Position numbers and translations under genes: made by a program. 47,326 bases of DNA from Chloroflexota bacterium (GTDB taxonomy: Bacteria > Chloroflexota > UBA6077 > FW602-bin22 > JAMCWG01), in the NCBI GenBank assembly GCA_023475235.1, contig JAMCWG010000122.1, forward strand, positions 1 to 47,326, written 5' to 3'. Every line of letters starts with the position of its first letter. Positions within the stretch are counted from its first letter, which is position 1. Positions 33,664-43,072 of the stretch are shown here, piece after piece. The notes below the pieces were generated by a model that was not told the DNA's origin, ran no database searches, and saw only the letters and a list, made by a program, of their open reading frames with translations.

Positions 33664-33690
33664 TCTACGACTAAGCGACACGCAGGACAA
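33662..33690 (-). promoter_or_regulatory. Sigma70-like promoter for larA
   Basis: Minus strand TTGTCC (33685-33690), 17-base spacer, TAGAAT (33662-33667). Leader of about 24 bases. Confidence 0.6.
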
Positions 33691-33805
33691 TAGAGAAATC
33701 GACATAGGTGTGCGGCGTCCTCCGCGACGCCGCTGGCCAAGTCATGTCCATGTCGCACTGATGAGGCAAGCGTACCAACTGCCGCACGAAGGAGATTGCC
33801 TCGCG

Positions 33806-34273
33806 TTATCCCCGTCCCCCGGCCGCAAGCGCGGCGCGATGGGCGGCGTATGCTTCTCGAACGCCCTCGTGCTTCAGTGCCAGGACCTGAGCGGCCAGAT
33901 AGCCGGCGTTGCGGGCCCCGGCGTTTCCGATGGCCACCGTGGCCACCGGCACACCGGCCGGCATCTGCACGATGGCGAGGAGCGCGTCCATCCCTTTAAG
34001 ATCGCTCGTGGGCAGGGGCACTCCAATCACCGGCAGCGGACACCAGGCGGCGATCACTCCCGGCAGGTGGGCCGCGCCGCCCGCGCCCGCAATCACCACC
34101 TCAAATCCACGCTCCGCCGCGCGCTGTGCGAACTCCTGCACCTTCTGCGGCGTCCGATGGGCGGACATCACGAATGTCTCGTGCGACACCCCCAGCCGGT
34201 CCAGCACCTCTTCCGTTTGCTGCATATACGCGGTATCCGACTTGCTACCCATGACGATGGCCACCAACGACAT
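33806..34273 (-). CDS. purE: 5-(carboxyamino)imidazole ribonucleotide mutase (class I PurE)
   Basis: 155 residues, normal length. Signatures: [10 protein letters not shown] (4-13), [11 protein letters not shown] (35-45), [17 protein letters not shown] (60-76) and the class I stretch [21 protein letters not shown]. It interconverts N5-CAIR and CAIR in purine synthesis; the SAHRTP and GGAAHLPG motifs are the substrate-binding ones. The start ATG follows the purD stop without any gap (TAGATG), so the two are translationally coupled. purK, the usual partner of class I PurE, is not in the window. Confidence 0.95.
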   Translation of the reverse strand: MSLVAIVMGSKSDTAYMQQTEEVLDRLGVSHETFVMSAHRTPQKVQEFAQRAAERGFEVVIAGAGGAAHLPGVIAAWCPLPVIGVPLPTSDLKGMDALLAIVQMPAGVPVATVAIGNAGARNAGYLAAQVLALKHEGVREAYAAHRAALAAGGRG

Positions 34274-35536
34274 CTAGCCCACCTCCCGCTCGGCGATGTC
34301 CCGCCGGTAATGGACCCCTTCGAAGCACACGCGCGCTGCGTTATCGTAGGCCCGCGCGCGAGCCTCCTCCATCGTGCGGCCCTTCGCCGCCACGGTCAGC
34401 ACCCGGCCCCCTGCCGTTACCGCCCGTCCTTCCTCCAGGCGCGTGCCGGCGTGGAAGACCAGGCCGTCCGCATCCAGAGCATCCAGACCGAGGATCGGGA
34501 AGCCGGTCCGATAGGACCCGGGATAACCTCCCGAGGCCAGCACTACCCCGCAGCAGGCGCCTTCGTGCCAGCGCAGCGTCTCCTTGTGGAGGGTGCCGTC
34601 GATACAGGCCAGCGCCAGCGCCACCAGATCGTTGTCCAGCCTGGGGAGAATGACCTGCGTCTCCGGGTCGCCGAACCGGGCGTTGAACTCCAATACTTTG
34701 GGTCCCTCGTGGGTCAGCATCAGCCCGGCGTACAGCACGCCGCGGTAGATGATGCCCTCGGCAGCCATCGCCCGCACGGCAGGCTCGAGGACCCTGGCGG
34801 TGATCTGCTCCACCATCGCCTCGGTCACGAATCCGGGCGGGCAATACGATCCCATGCCGCCGGTGTTCGGCCCGCGATCGCCGTCGTAGACCCGCTTGTA
34901 GTCGCAGGCCGGCGCCATCGGCCGGACGGCGGCGCCGTCGGTGAGGGCCAGCAGCGACACCTCGAGGCCGGCCAGGCACTCCTCGATCACCACCCGGTCC
35001 CCGGCGGCACCAAAGGCGCGCTGCTGCATGATCTGCGAGAGGGCCGCCTGGGCCTCCGCCTGGGTCTGGGCGACGATCACCCCCTTGCCAGCCGCCAGGC
35101 CGTCCGCCTTCACCACGATGGGGCCGGATTGCGCCGCTAGGTACCGCCGCGCCTCATCGTACGAGGCGAAGACCGCGCCGCTCGCCGTGGGGATGCCGTA
35201 TCTCCACATCAGCTCCTTGGCCCAGACCTTGCTGCCCTCGATGGCCGCCGCGGCCTTGCTCGGCCCGAAGACGCGCAGCCCGCGGGCCTGGAAGACATCG
35301 ACAATGCCCGCAGTGAGGGGCGACTCCGGTCCGACCACAGTCAGGTCGATGCCCCTGGCCTGGGCCCACTCTGCCAGTCGAGGCACGTCTTCGGCGCTTA
35401 TAGGAACATTCTCCGCCAACTGGGCCGTGCCGGCATTTCCCGGCGCGCAGAAAAGCCCGGTGGCCAGCGGGCTCTGGGCCAGCTTCCAGGCCAGCGCGTG
35501 TTCACGAGCGCCACTACCAATGACCAGGATGTTCAT
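34274..35536 (-). CDS. purD: Phosphoribosylamine-glycine ligase
   Basis: 420 residues, the standard length. ATP-grasp enzyme that joins phosphoribosylamine and glycine. It has N-terminal MNILVIGSGAREHALAWKL, the central KADGLAAGKGVIVA (ATP-grasp loop), GGMGSYCPP and the C-terminal FNARFGDPETQVILPRL. Start ATG at 35536 with GAGG 5 bases upstream. A leader hairpin (35554-35577) lies just upstream of the ribosome site, and an extended -10 promoter lies at 35598. First gene of a purD-purE operon. Confidence 0.96.
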   Translation of the reverse strand: MNILVIGSGAREHALAWKLAQSPLATGLFCAPGNAGTAQLAENVPISAEDVPRLAEWAQARGIDLTVVGPESPLTAGIVDVFQARGLRVFGPSKAAAAIEGSKVWAKELMWRYGIPTASGAVFASYDEARRYLAAQSGPIVVKADGLAAGKGVIVAQTQAEAQAALSQIMQQRAFGAAGDRVVIEECLAGLEVSLLALTDGAAVRPMAPACDYKRVYDGDRGPNTGGMGSYCPPGFVTEAMVEQITARVLEPAVRAMAAEGIIYRGVLYAGLMLTHEGPKVLEFNARFGDPETQVILPRLDNDLVALALACIDGTLHKETLRWHEGACCGVVLASGGYPGSYRTGFPILGLDALDADGLVFHAGTRLEEGRAVTAGGRVLTVAAKGRTMEEARARAYDNAARVCFEGVHYRRDIAEREVG

Positions 35537-35553
35537 AATTGCCTCGCAAGCAC

Positions 35554-35577
35554 AAGGCAGGCCGGGTTGCCTGCCTT
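35554..35577 (-). promoter_or_regulatory. Leader hairpin of purD
   Basis: Perfect 9-base stem (35554-35562 with 35569-35577) and a 6-base loop, about 10 bases upstream of the purD ribosome site. It may modulate translation or act as an attenuator. No purine riboswitch consensus was recognised. Confidence 0.4.
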
Positions 35578-35597
35578 CGATTTAGCCAGATGGCGTG

Positions 35598-35606
35598 ATT
35601 ATAGCA
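35598..35606 (-). promoter_or_regulatory. Extended -10 promoter for purD-purE
   Basis: TGC-TATAAT on the minus strand (TATAAT at 35598-35603); the -35 region is weak. Predicted start near 35591, leader about 55 bases. Confidence 0.5.
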
Positions 35607-35658
35607 GCCCGCAGCACTTAACGGAACCCGCCTCGCCTTCATCTTGCGGAGGCATACC

Positions 35659-35686
35659 TTGACGGGGCAACGGGCTGGCCTATAAT
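35659..35686 (+). promoter_or_regulatory. Sigma70-like promoter for the sigma/anti-sigma unit
   Basis: TTGACG (35659-35664), 16-base spacer, perfect TATAAT (35681-35686). The expected start base is 35693, which is also the first base of a GTG codon. Confidence 0.65.
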
Positions 35687-35692
35687 TGATTA

Positions 35693-35893
35693 GTGACGTT
35701 TGTTTCAAGGGCGATTCTTGGGGATTACATCGTGCGGCGGGCCGGGCCTGTGCTCGGACGAGCCGACTATGCAGCTTCGGCTGGAAGCGCCGGTGCCGCG
35801 CTGCACGGAACGGCGTCACTACCGTATGAAGGGCCGGCACCGGCCCTAGCTTACACGGCCGTCTGTACTTCAGCGGCAAAGGACTATTTGTGA
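35693..35893 (+). other. Possible leaderless leader-peptide frame upstream of sigma factor
   Basis: A 66-codon frame beginning with GTG at the predicted transcription start and ending in TGA that overlaps the sigma-gene GTG as GTGA. The arrangement suggests a leaderless, translationally coupled leader peptide. Codon third positions are less GC-rich than in neighbouring genes, and the peptide resembles nothing I know, so it could be chance. Confidence 0.25.
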
Positions 35894-36516
35894 CGGAATT
35901 TGATAGCCTGTCTTACGATTACTCGTCTAATCATGAGGGGGCTAATAGAGGACAAGAAGTGAGCGGCATATCAGTTGCAGCCCTGGTCGAGCAGGCACGG
36001 GCTCAGAACCCTGAGGCGATGGCCTGGCTGTACCAGGAGTATGCCGATCGCATTTGCAGCCACGCCTACCGAATGCTGGGCAGCCGGCAGGACGCTGAGG
36101 ATATCACCCAGGAGACGTTCATCCGGGCGTTCCGCTCCATCGGCCAGTTGCGGGACGAGGAGCGGCTGTCGGCGTGGCTGTACTCCATCGCATCCCACCT
36201 GTGCCTGGACCACCTGCGGAGGCGAAAGCTCATTGCCTGGCTGCCGTGGTCGGGAGAGGACGGCTCGCAGGAGCGTGGGGAGGACTCCGTCGCCGATGTG
36301 GAGGAGACGGACCTAGTGCGAAGGGCGCTGCAGGAGCTACCCCCGAAGGACCGGGCATGCCTGGCGCTGCGCAGCATCGAGGGCTTTTCGTGCGGTGAGA
36401 TTGCGGAAATGCTGAAGTGCAGCGAGGCGGCCGTGTGGAACCGCCTGGCCCGAGCCAGGGCAAAGTTCGCCACTGCATACCGGGATATGCAAAGAGAGGA
36501 GGCCCGTCAGCGGTGA
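35890..36516 (+). CDS. ECF-type RNA polymerase sigma factor
   Basis: 208 residues from GTG at 35890. A second candidate start is GTG at 35959 (GAGG 7 bases upstream), giving 185 residues and removing an acidic N-terminus not typical of the family. Region 2 covers AMAWLYQEYADRICSHAYRM to WLYSIASHLCLDHLRRR, with the DAEDITQETFIRAF segment. Region 4 covers LPPKDRACLALRSIEGFSCG to VWNRLARARAKF. The stop overlaps the start of the anti-sigma gene by 4 bases, the usual coupling for such pairs. It probably controls an envelope-stress regulon (inference). Confidence 0.9.
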   Translation: MTEFDSLSYDYSSNHEGANRGQEVSGISVAALVEQARAQNPEAMAWLYQEYADRICSHAYRMLGSRQDAEDITQETFIRAFRSIGQLRDEERLSAWLYSIASHLCLDHLRRRKLIAWLPWSGEDGSQERGEDSVADVEETDLVRRALQELPPKDRACLALRSIEGFSCGEIAEMLKCSEAAVWNRLARARAKFATAYRDMQREEARQR

Positions 36517-37502
36517 GCTGTTCCGTATACAGGACGGCCATATCTCGCTACCTGGATGAGGCCCTGAGCGAGGCTGAACGGCGACACCTCCTGGCCCACG
36601 TCCAATCGTGCTCACAGTGTGCCGCCACACTGGCCGAGTACCGGGCGCTCGAAACCGTTCTGCGGCGCGCCCAGGGCATCCATGCGCCCTCATTCAGCCA
36701 GAGCTGGCTATCGGCGTCCGCTGCAAATGCCCGCCGGGCCTCTCTCTTCCGATCATCCATCACGAATCTTGGTCTGGTCTCTGCCGGCGCCATCGCCGCA
36801 GGGCTGGTCCTATTGCTGGCTAGCTCTCTGTTCTTGTTCGTGACCGGCGGTCCCTCCAATATCCCGCCGATCCCTGCTTTGGCCGCAATCGAGCCCGGCC
36901 CTCGGGCCGGCGCAGAAGATACCGGCGCGCGTTCAGGGCAGCATTCCAGTCCGGATACCACGGCTGCCAGGGCGAGCACCCGCTCGAATCCGGACGATAT
37001 GAAGGTGAAGGCCAGCCGCCCCTTCGCGGTGGGATACCAGCCAGCCGGGCAGCCCGCCCGCGTGCCGATCTACACCAGCCCGACCGCCGATCTGGCCGTC
37101 GTGTACACGGCCCTTGGTGATAGCCTTACCAGACCCGGGAAGCCACTTGACCTATCCGGGACGCTTCCTCCCGAGGCTACGGTTGAGCGGGTTATGATCG
37201 AGCGGGCCCCCGCGCCGAGCCAGGCATACTATCTGGAAGTGGTGTTCGCCCTTCCTACCGGCACGCGCTATCGCCTTCAGGAGATATCGGCTGACGCACC
37301 ACCGCCCAGCACGCCGGGCGTGGCGGAAGAGGGCACGTTGCTCATCGCCGGCAAGGCATGGAAATATGGCTACATTGTGCCTCGTGACCCGCGCGGCGAG
37401 ACGGTCCGCGTCTTCCGCTCCACTGCCGGCAACAGGATCACGAACCTAGAGGCTGCTGCGCCATTGGACGAGATGGTGCAGATGCTGCAATACCTGCGGT
37501 AA
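36513..37502 (+). CDS. Anti-sigma factor with zinc-finger ZAS domain and membrane anchor
   Basis: 329 residues from GTG at 36513, which overlaps the sigma stop (GTGA) and is a better start than the longer open frame from 36417. The N-terminal ZAS zinc-binding domain has Cys3, His29, Cys33 and Cys36 (HVQSCSQC), with the sigma-binding motif region around YLDEALSEAERRH. One membrane segment at residues 85-110 (LVSAGAIAAGLVLLLASSLF). The extracytoplasmic part is about 215 residues with Pro/Ser-rich linker and a beta-rich C-terminal domain of unknown family. It should hold the sigma factor at the membrane and release it on an envelope signal. Confidence 0.88.
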   Translation: MSCSVYRTAISRYLDEALSEAERRHLLAHVQSCSQCAATLAEYRALETVLRRAQGIHAPSFSQSWLSASAANARRASLFRSSITNLGLVSAGAIAAGLVLLLASSLFLFVTGGPSNIPPIPALAAIEPGPRAGAEDTGARSGQHSSPDTTAARASTRSNPDDMKVKASRPFAVGYQPAGQPARVPIYTSPTADLAVVYTALGDSLTRPGKPLDLSGTLPPEATVERVMIERAPAPSQAYYLEVVFALPTGTRYRLQEISADAPPPSTPGVAEEGTLLIAGKAWKYGYIVPRDPRGETVRVFRSTAGNRITNLEAAAPLDEMVQMLQYLR

Positions 37503-37605
37503 CCTTCGCCGCCGGTCTGTCTCGGTGGCACCTCCAGGCGAGCCTTCGCCTGGCTTCACGACAACCAAGCGGAACAGCTATGACTACACCGTTGGAGGAT
37601 GACCT

Positions 37606-38229
37606 TTGTCACAAGAACTCGGCAGGATGGAAAAACCCGCTGCTGAAAGCTTCGGCGGCACTCGGAAGCTCTGCCTTGTCCCATTGCTCTTCGCTCCGCC
37701 GGATTCGCCCGAGGACTTCGCCGCCCTGTTCGAGCGCTACTGGTCGGGCGTCCAGAAGCACCTCACACATCTAACGAGCCGGCTGGGGACCGTCCGCCGG
37801 GTGTACCACGAAGCTATCTCGGCCACCGGCGATACCGGTCTGAAAGCCATCCAGGCCCTCAACGGCAAGAGCTACGAGGTGGTCAAGGCCGCCCTCGATA
37901 GCGGCGCGGAGATCGTCGCTGTCGAAGACGAAGAGCTCACCCGTGAGGCATTTGACTGGCAGCGGTGCCTGCTGTCCGGCTTGACCAGCCAGCGGGTGGC
38001 CAGGCTGGCCTACGATTCGTTCCAGGAGGCCACCAGGAAGCGCTACGAGCACATCGCCCAGCGGATCGACGAGACGCTCCAGCCAGATGAGGTCGGACTC
38101 CTCTTCATTCAAGAGAACCATCGAGTGCAGTTTCCCGCGGACATCCAGGTATTCTATGTCGCGCCGCCCGCCCTGGACGACATCCACCGCTGGCTGCGGG
38201 AGCATGCCGAGAAGGAAGCCCAGGCCTGA
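37606..38229 (+). CDS. Conserved-looking protein of unknown function
   Basis: 207 residues, starting at TTG 37606 with GGAGG 7 bases upstream. No signal peptide or membrane segment. N-terminal region LCLVPLLFAPPDSPEDFAAL, a central helical region, then the C-terminal LLFIQENHRVQFPADIQVFY and VAPPALDDIHRWLREH. The C-terminal layout loosely recalls release-factor-like (eRF1/Vms1-type) domains, but I cannot assign it. It lies 103 bases after the anti-sigma gene and upstream of the mre promoter, so it could be the last gene of the sigma operon. Confidence 0.7.
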   Translation: MSQELGRMEKPAAESFGGTRKLCLVPLLFAPPDSPEDFAALFERYWSGVQKHLTHLTSRLGTVRRVYHEAISATGDTGLKAIQALNGKSYEVVKAALDSGAEIVAVEDEELTREAFDWQRCLLSGLTSQRVARLAYDSFQEATRKRYEHIAQRIDETLQPDEVGLLFIQENHRVQFPADIQVFYVAPPALDDIHRWLREHAEKEAQA

Positions 38230-38370
38230 TCGGGTGCCGCGCCATCGCACATGCAGTCGATAGGCCGCTGAACTCCACACGTCTACCACCGCGTGAACCG
38301 TCCCGCCGGCGCGGGGTGGCTGACGCGCGCTTCTGTCCACACCCACTACCACATGTTCGCCGGCCCCGAA

Positions 38371-38399
38371 TTGGCAGCCAGCTACACCCGTGCTATAAT
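38371..38399 (+). promoter_or_regulatory. Promoter of the mreBCD operon
   Basis: TTGGCA (38371-38376), 17-base spacer, perfect TATAAT (38394-38399) with an extended TGC in front. Predicted start near 38406, about 57 bases before the mreB TTG. Confidence 0.7.
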
Positions 38400-38462
38400 C
38401 TCGCGAGCCAAATCGAGGCTCTGGCCAACGCTGGTTGACCTTGGAAAATTGGAGACTGTCGA

Positions 38463-39524
38463 TTGTTTTCACCACTGCGAGCACTCTTGGGTCTGTTCGC
38501 GCGAGACATTGGCATCGACCTGGGAACAGCCACCACCCTCGTGTATGTGCGGGGCAAGGGCATCGTCATCAACGAGCCGTCGGTGGTGGCCATTAATCCA
38601 AAGAAAAACAAGATCCCCCTGGCGGTGGGCGCCGAGGCCAAGCGAATGGTGGGCCGCACGCCGGCCAACATCGTGGCCATCCGTCCCCTTAAAGACGGCG
38701 TCATCAGCGACTTCGATGTGACCCGGGAGATGTTGCGCTACTTCATCCACAAGGTGCACGAGCAGTTCGGTCGCATCCCCTATCCGCGGGTGGTGATCGG
38801 CATTCCCAGCGGCGTCACCGAAGTGGAAAAAATGGCGGTGCACGACGCCGCCCGCGAGGCGGGGGCGCGCGAGGCCCATCTGATCGAGGAGCCGATGGCA
38901 GCGGCTATCGGCGCCGGCCTGCCCGTCACCGAAGCCACCGCCAGTATGATCATCGACATCGGCGGCGGCACCACCGAGGTTGCCGTCATCTCCCTGGGGG
39001 GCATCGTCGTCAGCCGGTCCGTCCGGATCGCCGGCGATGAGATGGACGACGAGGTGATACAGTACGCTCGGTCAAACTACAACCTGCTCATCGGCGAGCG
39101 TACTGCTGAGATGGTCAAGATTGCGGCCGGCTCGGCCTTCCCGCTGCCCGAGGAGCGGATGGTCTCCCTGCGTGGACGCGACCTGGTCACCGGGCTGCCC
39201 CGCAGTATGGACATCTCCAGCGTCGAGCTGCGAGAGGCCATCTCCGGGTCCGTGTCGGCGATCGTCGAGGCGGTGAAGAGCACGCTGGAGGAGACGCCGC
39301 CCGAACTGGTGGCCGACCTGATGCATCACGGCATCGCCCTTGCCGGTGGCGGCGCCCTGCTGGCTGGCCTGGACCAGCGGCTCACTCAAGAAACCAAGAT
39401 GCGAGTATATGTAGCGGATGATCCTATTACCTGCGTGGTGCGCGGCACTGGAATCTCACTGGAGGAAATTGACATCCTTAATCAAGTCGAGGTGCCCGTC
39501 CAGTACGCCCGTGCTCCCCGCTAG
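38463..39524 (+). CDS. mreB: Rod shape-determining protein MreB
   Basis: 353 residues, slightly longer than the typical 335-345. Actin-like ATPase with the phosphate-1 loop DIGIDLGTATTLVYVRGKG (15-33), connect/phosphate-2 region MIIDIGGGTTEVAVISLGG and adenosine-binding GIALAGGGALLAGLDQRL. It forms filaments under the membrane that direct lateral wall synthesis. Start TTG at 38463 with GGAG 8 bases upstream. First gene of mreB-mreC-mreD. Confidence 0.96.
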   Translation: MFSPLRALLGLFARDIGIDLGTATTLVYVRGKGIVINEPSVVAINPKKNKIPLAVGAEAKRMVGRTPANIVAIRPLKDGVISDFDVTREMLRYFIHKVHEQFGRIPYPRVVIGIPSGVTEVEKMAVHDAAREAGAREAHLIEEPMAAAIGAGLPVTEATASMIIDIGGGTTEVAVISLGGIVVSRSVRIAGDEMDDEVIQYARSNYNLLIGERTAEMVKIAAGSAFPLPEERMVSLRGRDLVTGLPRSMDISSVELREAISGSVSAIVEAVKSTLEETPPELVADLMHHGIALAGGGALLAGLDQRLTQETKMRVYVADDPITCVVRGTGISLEEIDILNQVEVPVQYARAPR

Positions 39525-39620
39525 TGACAGTATCCAGGTGCCGATACAGCGCCGGACTCTAGAACACATCGCCCTGCCGTATCTGGGCCGGGAAGGGCGG
39601 CGAGATACAGAGGAAACTGC

Positions 39621-40433
39621 TTGCGCGAGTGGCTGACATCTCTGATCATCGTTGCCCTGGTCGGCATCATCATCCTGTTCTCTTTCAACCTGCCGCAAAT
39701 GCACTCTGTAAGCAACCTGCTCCAACAGCCGTTCAGCATCCTGATGGTGCCTATGAGCGGGCCAGCGGAAGGAATCTCCAGCCTTACGCGTACCCTGGAG
39801 CAGGCCGGCAGCTTGCAGGCGGAGAATGCTGCCCTGCGCGAGCAGATCGGCGCATTGGAGGCCGAGGTGGCCCGTCTTCAGGAATTGGGCCGCGAGAACC
39901 AGTCGCTCCGAGAGCAGCTCCGCCTTCAGCAAAGCGACCCCACATTGCAGCGGACGCCGGCCCGGGTGATCGCCCAGGACCCAAACAGCCTGTTGCGCTC
40001 GCTGATCATCGTGCCACAGCGGGAGGAGCAGCTACGCGAAGGAATGACCGTGGTGACGGCTGCGGGCCTGGTGGGGCGCGTCGTTCAGGCCAATCCAAGC
40101 AGCGCCAAGGTGCTGCTCATAACCGATACCACCAGCGCCGTCACCGCGATGGACCAGGAGACGCGGGCCAACGGCGTCGTGGTGGGACAGCGCGGCCCCC
40201 TGCTGCTGATGCGCTACATCTCGCAGGGCGATGTGGTGCGGCCAGGCGACCTGGTGCTCACTTCGGGCGTGGGCGGCATTTTCCCCGAAGGCATCCCCAT
40301 CGGACGCATCGTCAGCATAAGCCGCCGGGATGTCGACCTTTACCAGCAGGCAGTCATCGAGCCGGCGGTGGAGTTCGACGGGCTGGAGCGGGTGCTGGTC
40401 GTCACGAACTACGTTCCCCTGCGCCTGGAATGA
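39621..40433 (+). CDS. mreC: Rod shape-determining protein MreC
   Basis: 270 residues. One N-terminal membrane segment (residues 7-24), then a coiled coil at about 52-100 (AGSLQAENAALREQIGALEA) and two beta-barrel domains with the typical motifs RVIAQDPNSLLRSLIIVP, LVGRVVQANPSSAKVLLITD and GDLVLTSGVGGIFPEGIPIG. It links the cytoplasmic MreB filaments to the extracytoplasmic wall machinery. Start TTG at 39621 with GAGG 7 bases upstream. Separated from mreB by 96 bases and from mreD by 21. Confidence 0.95.
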   Translation: MREWLTSLIIVALVGIIILFSFNLPQMHSVSNLLQQPFSILMVPMSGPAEGISSLTRTLEQAGSLQAENAALREQIGALEAEVARLQELGRENQSLREQLRLQQSDPTLQRTPARVIAQDPNSLLRSLIIVPQREEQLREGMTVVTAAGLVGRVVQANPSSAKVLLITDTTSAVTAMDQETRANGVVVGQRGPLLLMRYISQGDVVRPGDLVLTSGVGGIFPEGIPIGRIVSISRRDVDLYQQAVIEPAVEFDGLERVLVVTNYVPLRLE

Positions 40434-40454
40434 GCGCGAGGCGGAGGTAGCTCG

Positions 40455-40952
40455 ATGGCGCTGCTGATCCTGCCCCTGCTGGCAATCGTGCAGGCTACGG
40501 TACTGGCATCTCTCCCGGTACTGGGGCACAACGTCGACCTCGTGCTGATGGTGGTTGTCGCCCGAAGCATCCTCTATGGGCGGCGCGATGGCATCCTCTG
40601 GGGAGTCGTGGGAGGCGTCTCCCTCGACGCTCTCTCGGTTGTTCCGTTCGGCACCCATGCCCTGGCAATGGCGCTGGTGGCTATGGTGGTCAGTGTAAGG
40701 GGGCGCGATATCCTGCATTCCTGGGCGTTCTACCCCTTGCTGGCGGGCGGGCTTTCCACGTTCCTGTTCGATCTGCTCGTGATGATCATCATGACGGCCT
40801 TTCGCCGCGAAGTGGATTGGCTGAGCGTGCCGCTCGCCCTCACTCTCCCGCGTGCCCTCCTGAACGCCCTGGTCATGGCGCCCATATTCTGGTTCGCTTA
40901 CCAGCGTGTGCCCCGCGGCCGGACCGGCGAGCTCCGCAGCCTGGGGCTGTAG
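40455..40952 (+). CDS. mreD: Rod shape-determining protein MreD
   Basis: 165 residues, almost entirely hydrophobic with about five membrane segments (LILPLLAIVQATVLASLPVL at the N-terminus). The pattern HNVDLVLMVVVARSILYGRR followed by GILWGVVGGVSLDALSVVPF is characteristic of MreD. Start ATG at 40455 with GGAGG 6-7 bases upstream. Its position after mreC is as expected. Confidence 0.93.
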   Translation: MALLILPLLAIVQATVLASLPVLGHNVDLVLMVVVARSILYGRRDGILWGVVGGVSLDALSVVPFGTHALAMALVAMVVSVRGRDILHSWAFYPLLAGGLSTFLFDLLVMIIMTAFRREVDWLSVPLALTLPRALLNALVMAPIFWFAYQRVPRGRTGELRSLGL

Positions 40953-41004
40953 CTACACAAACTCGCTCCCATAGGGTATCATGTTATGTAAGGTTTGCTG
41001 GTCC

Positions 41005-41032
41005 TTGTCCGTATCGGTTACACTGCTATAGG
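41005..41032 (+). promoter_or_regulatory. Candidate promoter for ffh
   Basis: TTGTCC (41005-41010), 16-base spacer, TATAGG (41027-41032), about 25 bases before the ATG. The alternative TTGCTG/TACACT pair nearby has an 18-base spacer. Confidence 0.4.
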
Positions 41033-41056
41033 AAAACCAGCCAGGAGATTGAGTAC

Positions 41057-42382
<1,326 letters not shown>

Positions 42383-42440
42383 CCCTGAAAACGTAGTTGC
42401 GACTTCAGTCGCCAGGATCTGCCAGCAGATCTGAAGCGGG

Positions 42441-42900
42441 TTAGGGTCTGCTCTTAAAATAGCGAAGCATTTTCATCCGCGGTGGCGTCCCGAAGGGACA
42501 TGGAAACTTTTCATTGTTCGGCGGTTCGGCTGCTCGTCTGGTTTACCTCACCCCCTCTGTCCGCTCGCCACAGACGAGTCGTGCCCGAAGGGTATCTCGC
42601 CACAGGCCCGCCAAAGGACGAAGTCCCGCCTCCGGCGGGCAGGCCGCCTTTGGCAGACGAGTCGCCTGGGCGACCTGTGGTGCGGCCCACAGGCCGCTCC
42701 GCTACGGACCTGTGGCCCCCTCTCCGTGCACGGAGAGGTCTCCGAAGGCGACTCGCCTCCCGCCAAGATGCCTGCGGCACTCTCGCCGTGGCGAGGGGTC
42801 GCCTTCTTTGACTGCTGGTGAGGATGGCGGGCCTGCCTATGGCAGGCGGGTCTGGCGACTGGCGAGGGGCAAGGCCGAAGGCCGGGGGTGAGGTTTGCCG
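42441..42900 (-). repeat. Composite palindromic repeat, copy 2 (inverted, expanded)
   Basis: On the minus strand it starts with GGCAAACCTCACCCCCGGCC near 42900, runs through several nested palindromes (for example CCTCTCCGTGCACGGAGAGG near 42719-42738 and CGCCTCCGGCGGGCAGGCGG-like segments), reaches GGTAAACC at about 42541, then a GAGCAGCCG linker, then the AT-rich tail module (42441-42516) matching 26127-26193. Compared with copy 1 the hairpin module is about three times longer, through extra inverted repeats. Confidence 0.75.
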
Positions 42901-42978
42901 CCGCGGGCAGGGCATTTCAAGTGCCGTAAGATTGCTCCTTCGCGACAATGAAAAGGCCCCAGAGGCGGGTGACTTCAA

Positions 42979-43007
42979 TTGAACGCATTCGGCTTGCGGA
43001 GTAGAAT
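42979..43007 (+). promoter_or_regulatory. Sigma70-like promoter for RadC-domain/methylase genes
   Basis: TTGAAC (42979-42984), 17-base spacer, TAGAAT (43002-43007). Predicted start near 43014, about 59 bases before the ATG at 43073. Confidence 0.6.
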
Positions 43008-43072
43008 ACTGCGCGTACACCTTCACGGGGGACTGCTATTCCCTCGTAACTTGGGCAGGGAAGGCCAGCGAC

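Larger units (their letters stand above)
35537..35889. other. Intergenic region between divergent purD and sigma factor genes
   Basis: 353 bases with promoters in both directions: minus strand TGC-TATAAT at 35598-35606 for purD, and plus strand TTGACG-16-TATAAT at 35659-35686 for the sigma gene. The last 200 bases are either a leader or the small frame at 35693-35893 described separately. Confidence 0.55.
42383..43072. other. Intergenic region containing repeat copy 2
   Basis: 690 bases with no supported gene. Almost all of 42441-42900 is the inverted, expanded copy of the composite repeat. A plus-strand promoter for the RadC-domain/methylase pair lies at 42979-43007. Confidence 0.6.

Noticed and set aside
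32321-35140. Long plus-strand open frames opposite larA, purE and purD
   Set aside because: His/Arg-rich antisense frames with no recognisable motif. The minus-strand genes are certain.
40817-41056. Upstream extension of the ffh frame into mreD
   Set aside because: The extension is out-of-frame mreD sequence. ATG 41057 has a ribosome site and gives the standard Ffh N-terminus.
42441-42900. CRISPR array
   Set aside because: The repeats in this region are palindromes of varying length and spacing, not regular direct repeats with uniform spacers.
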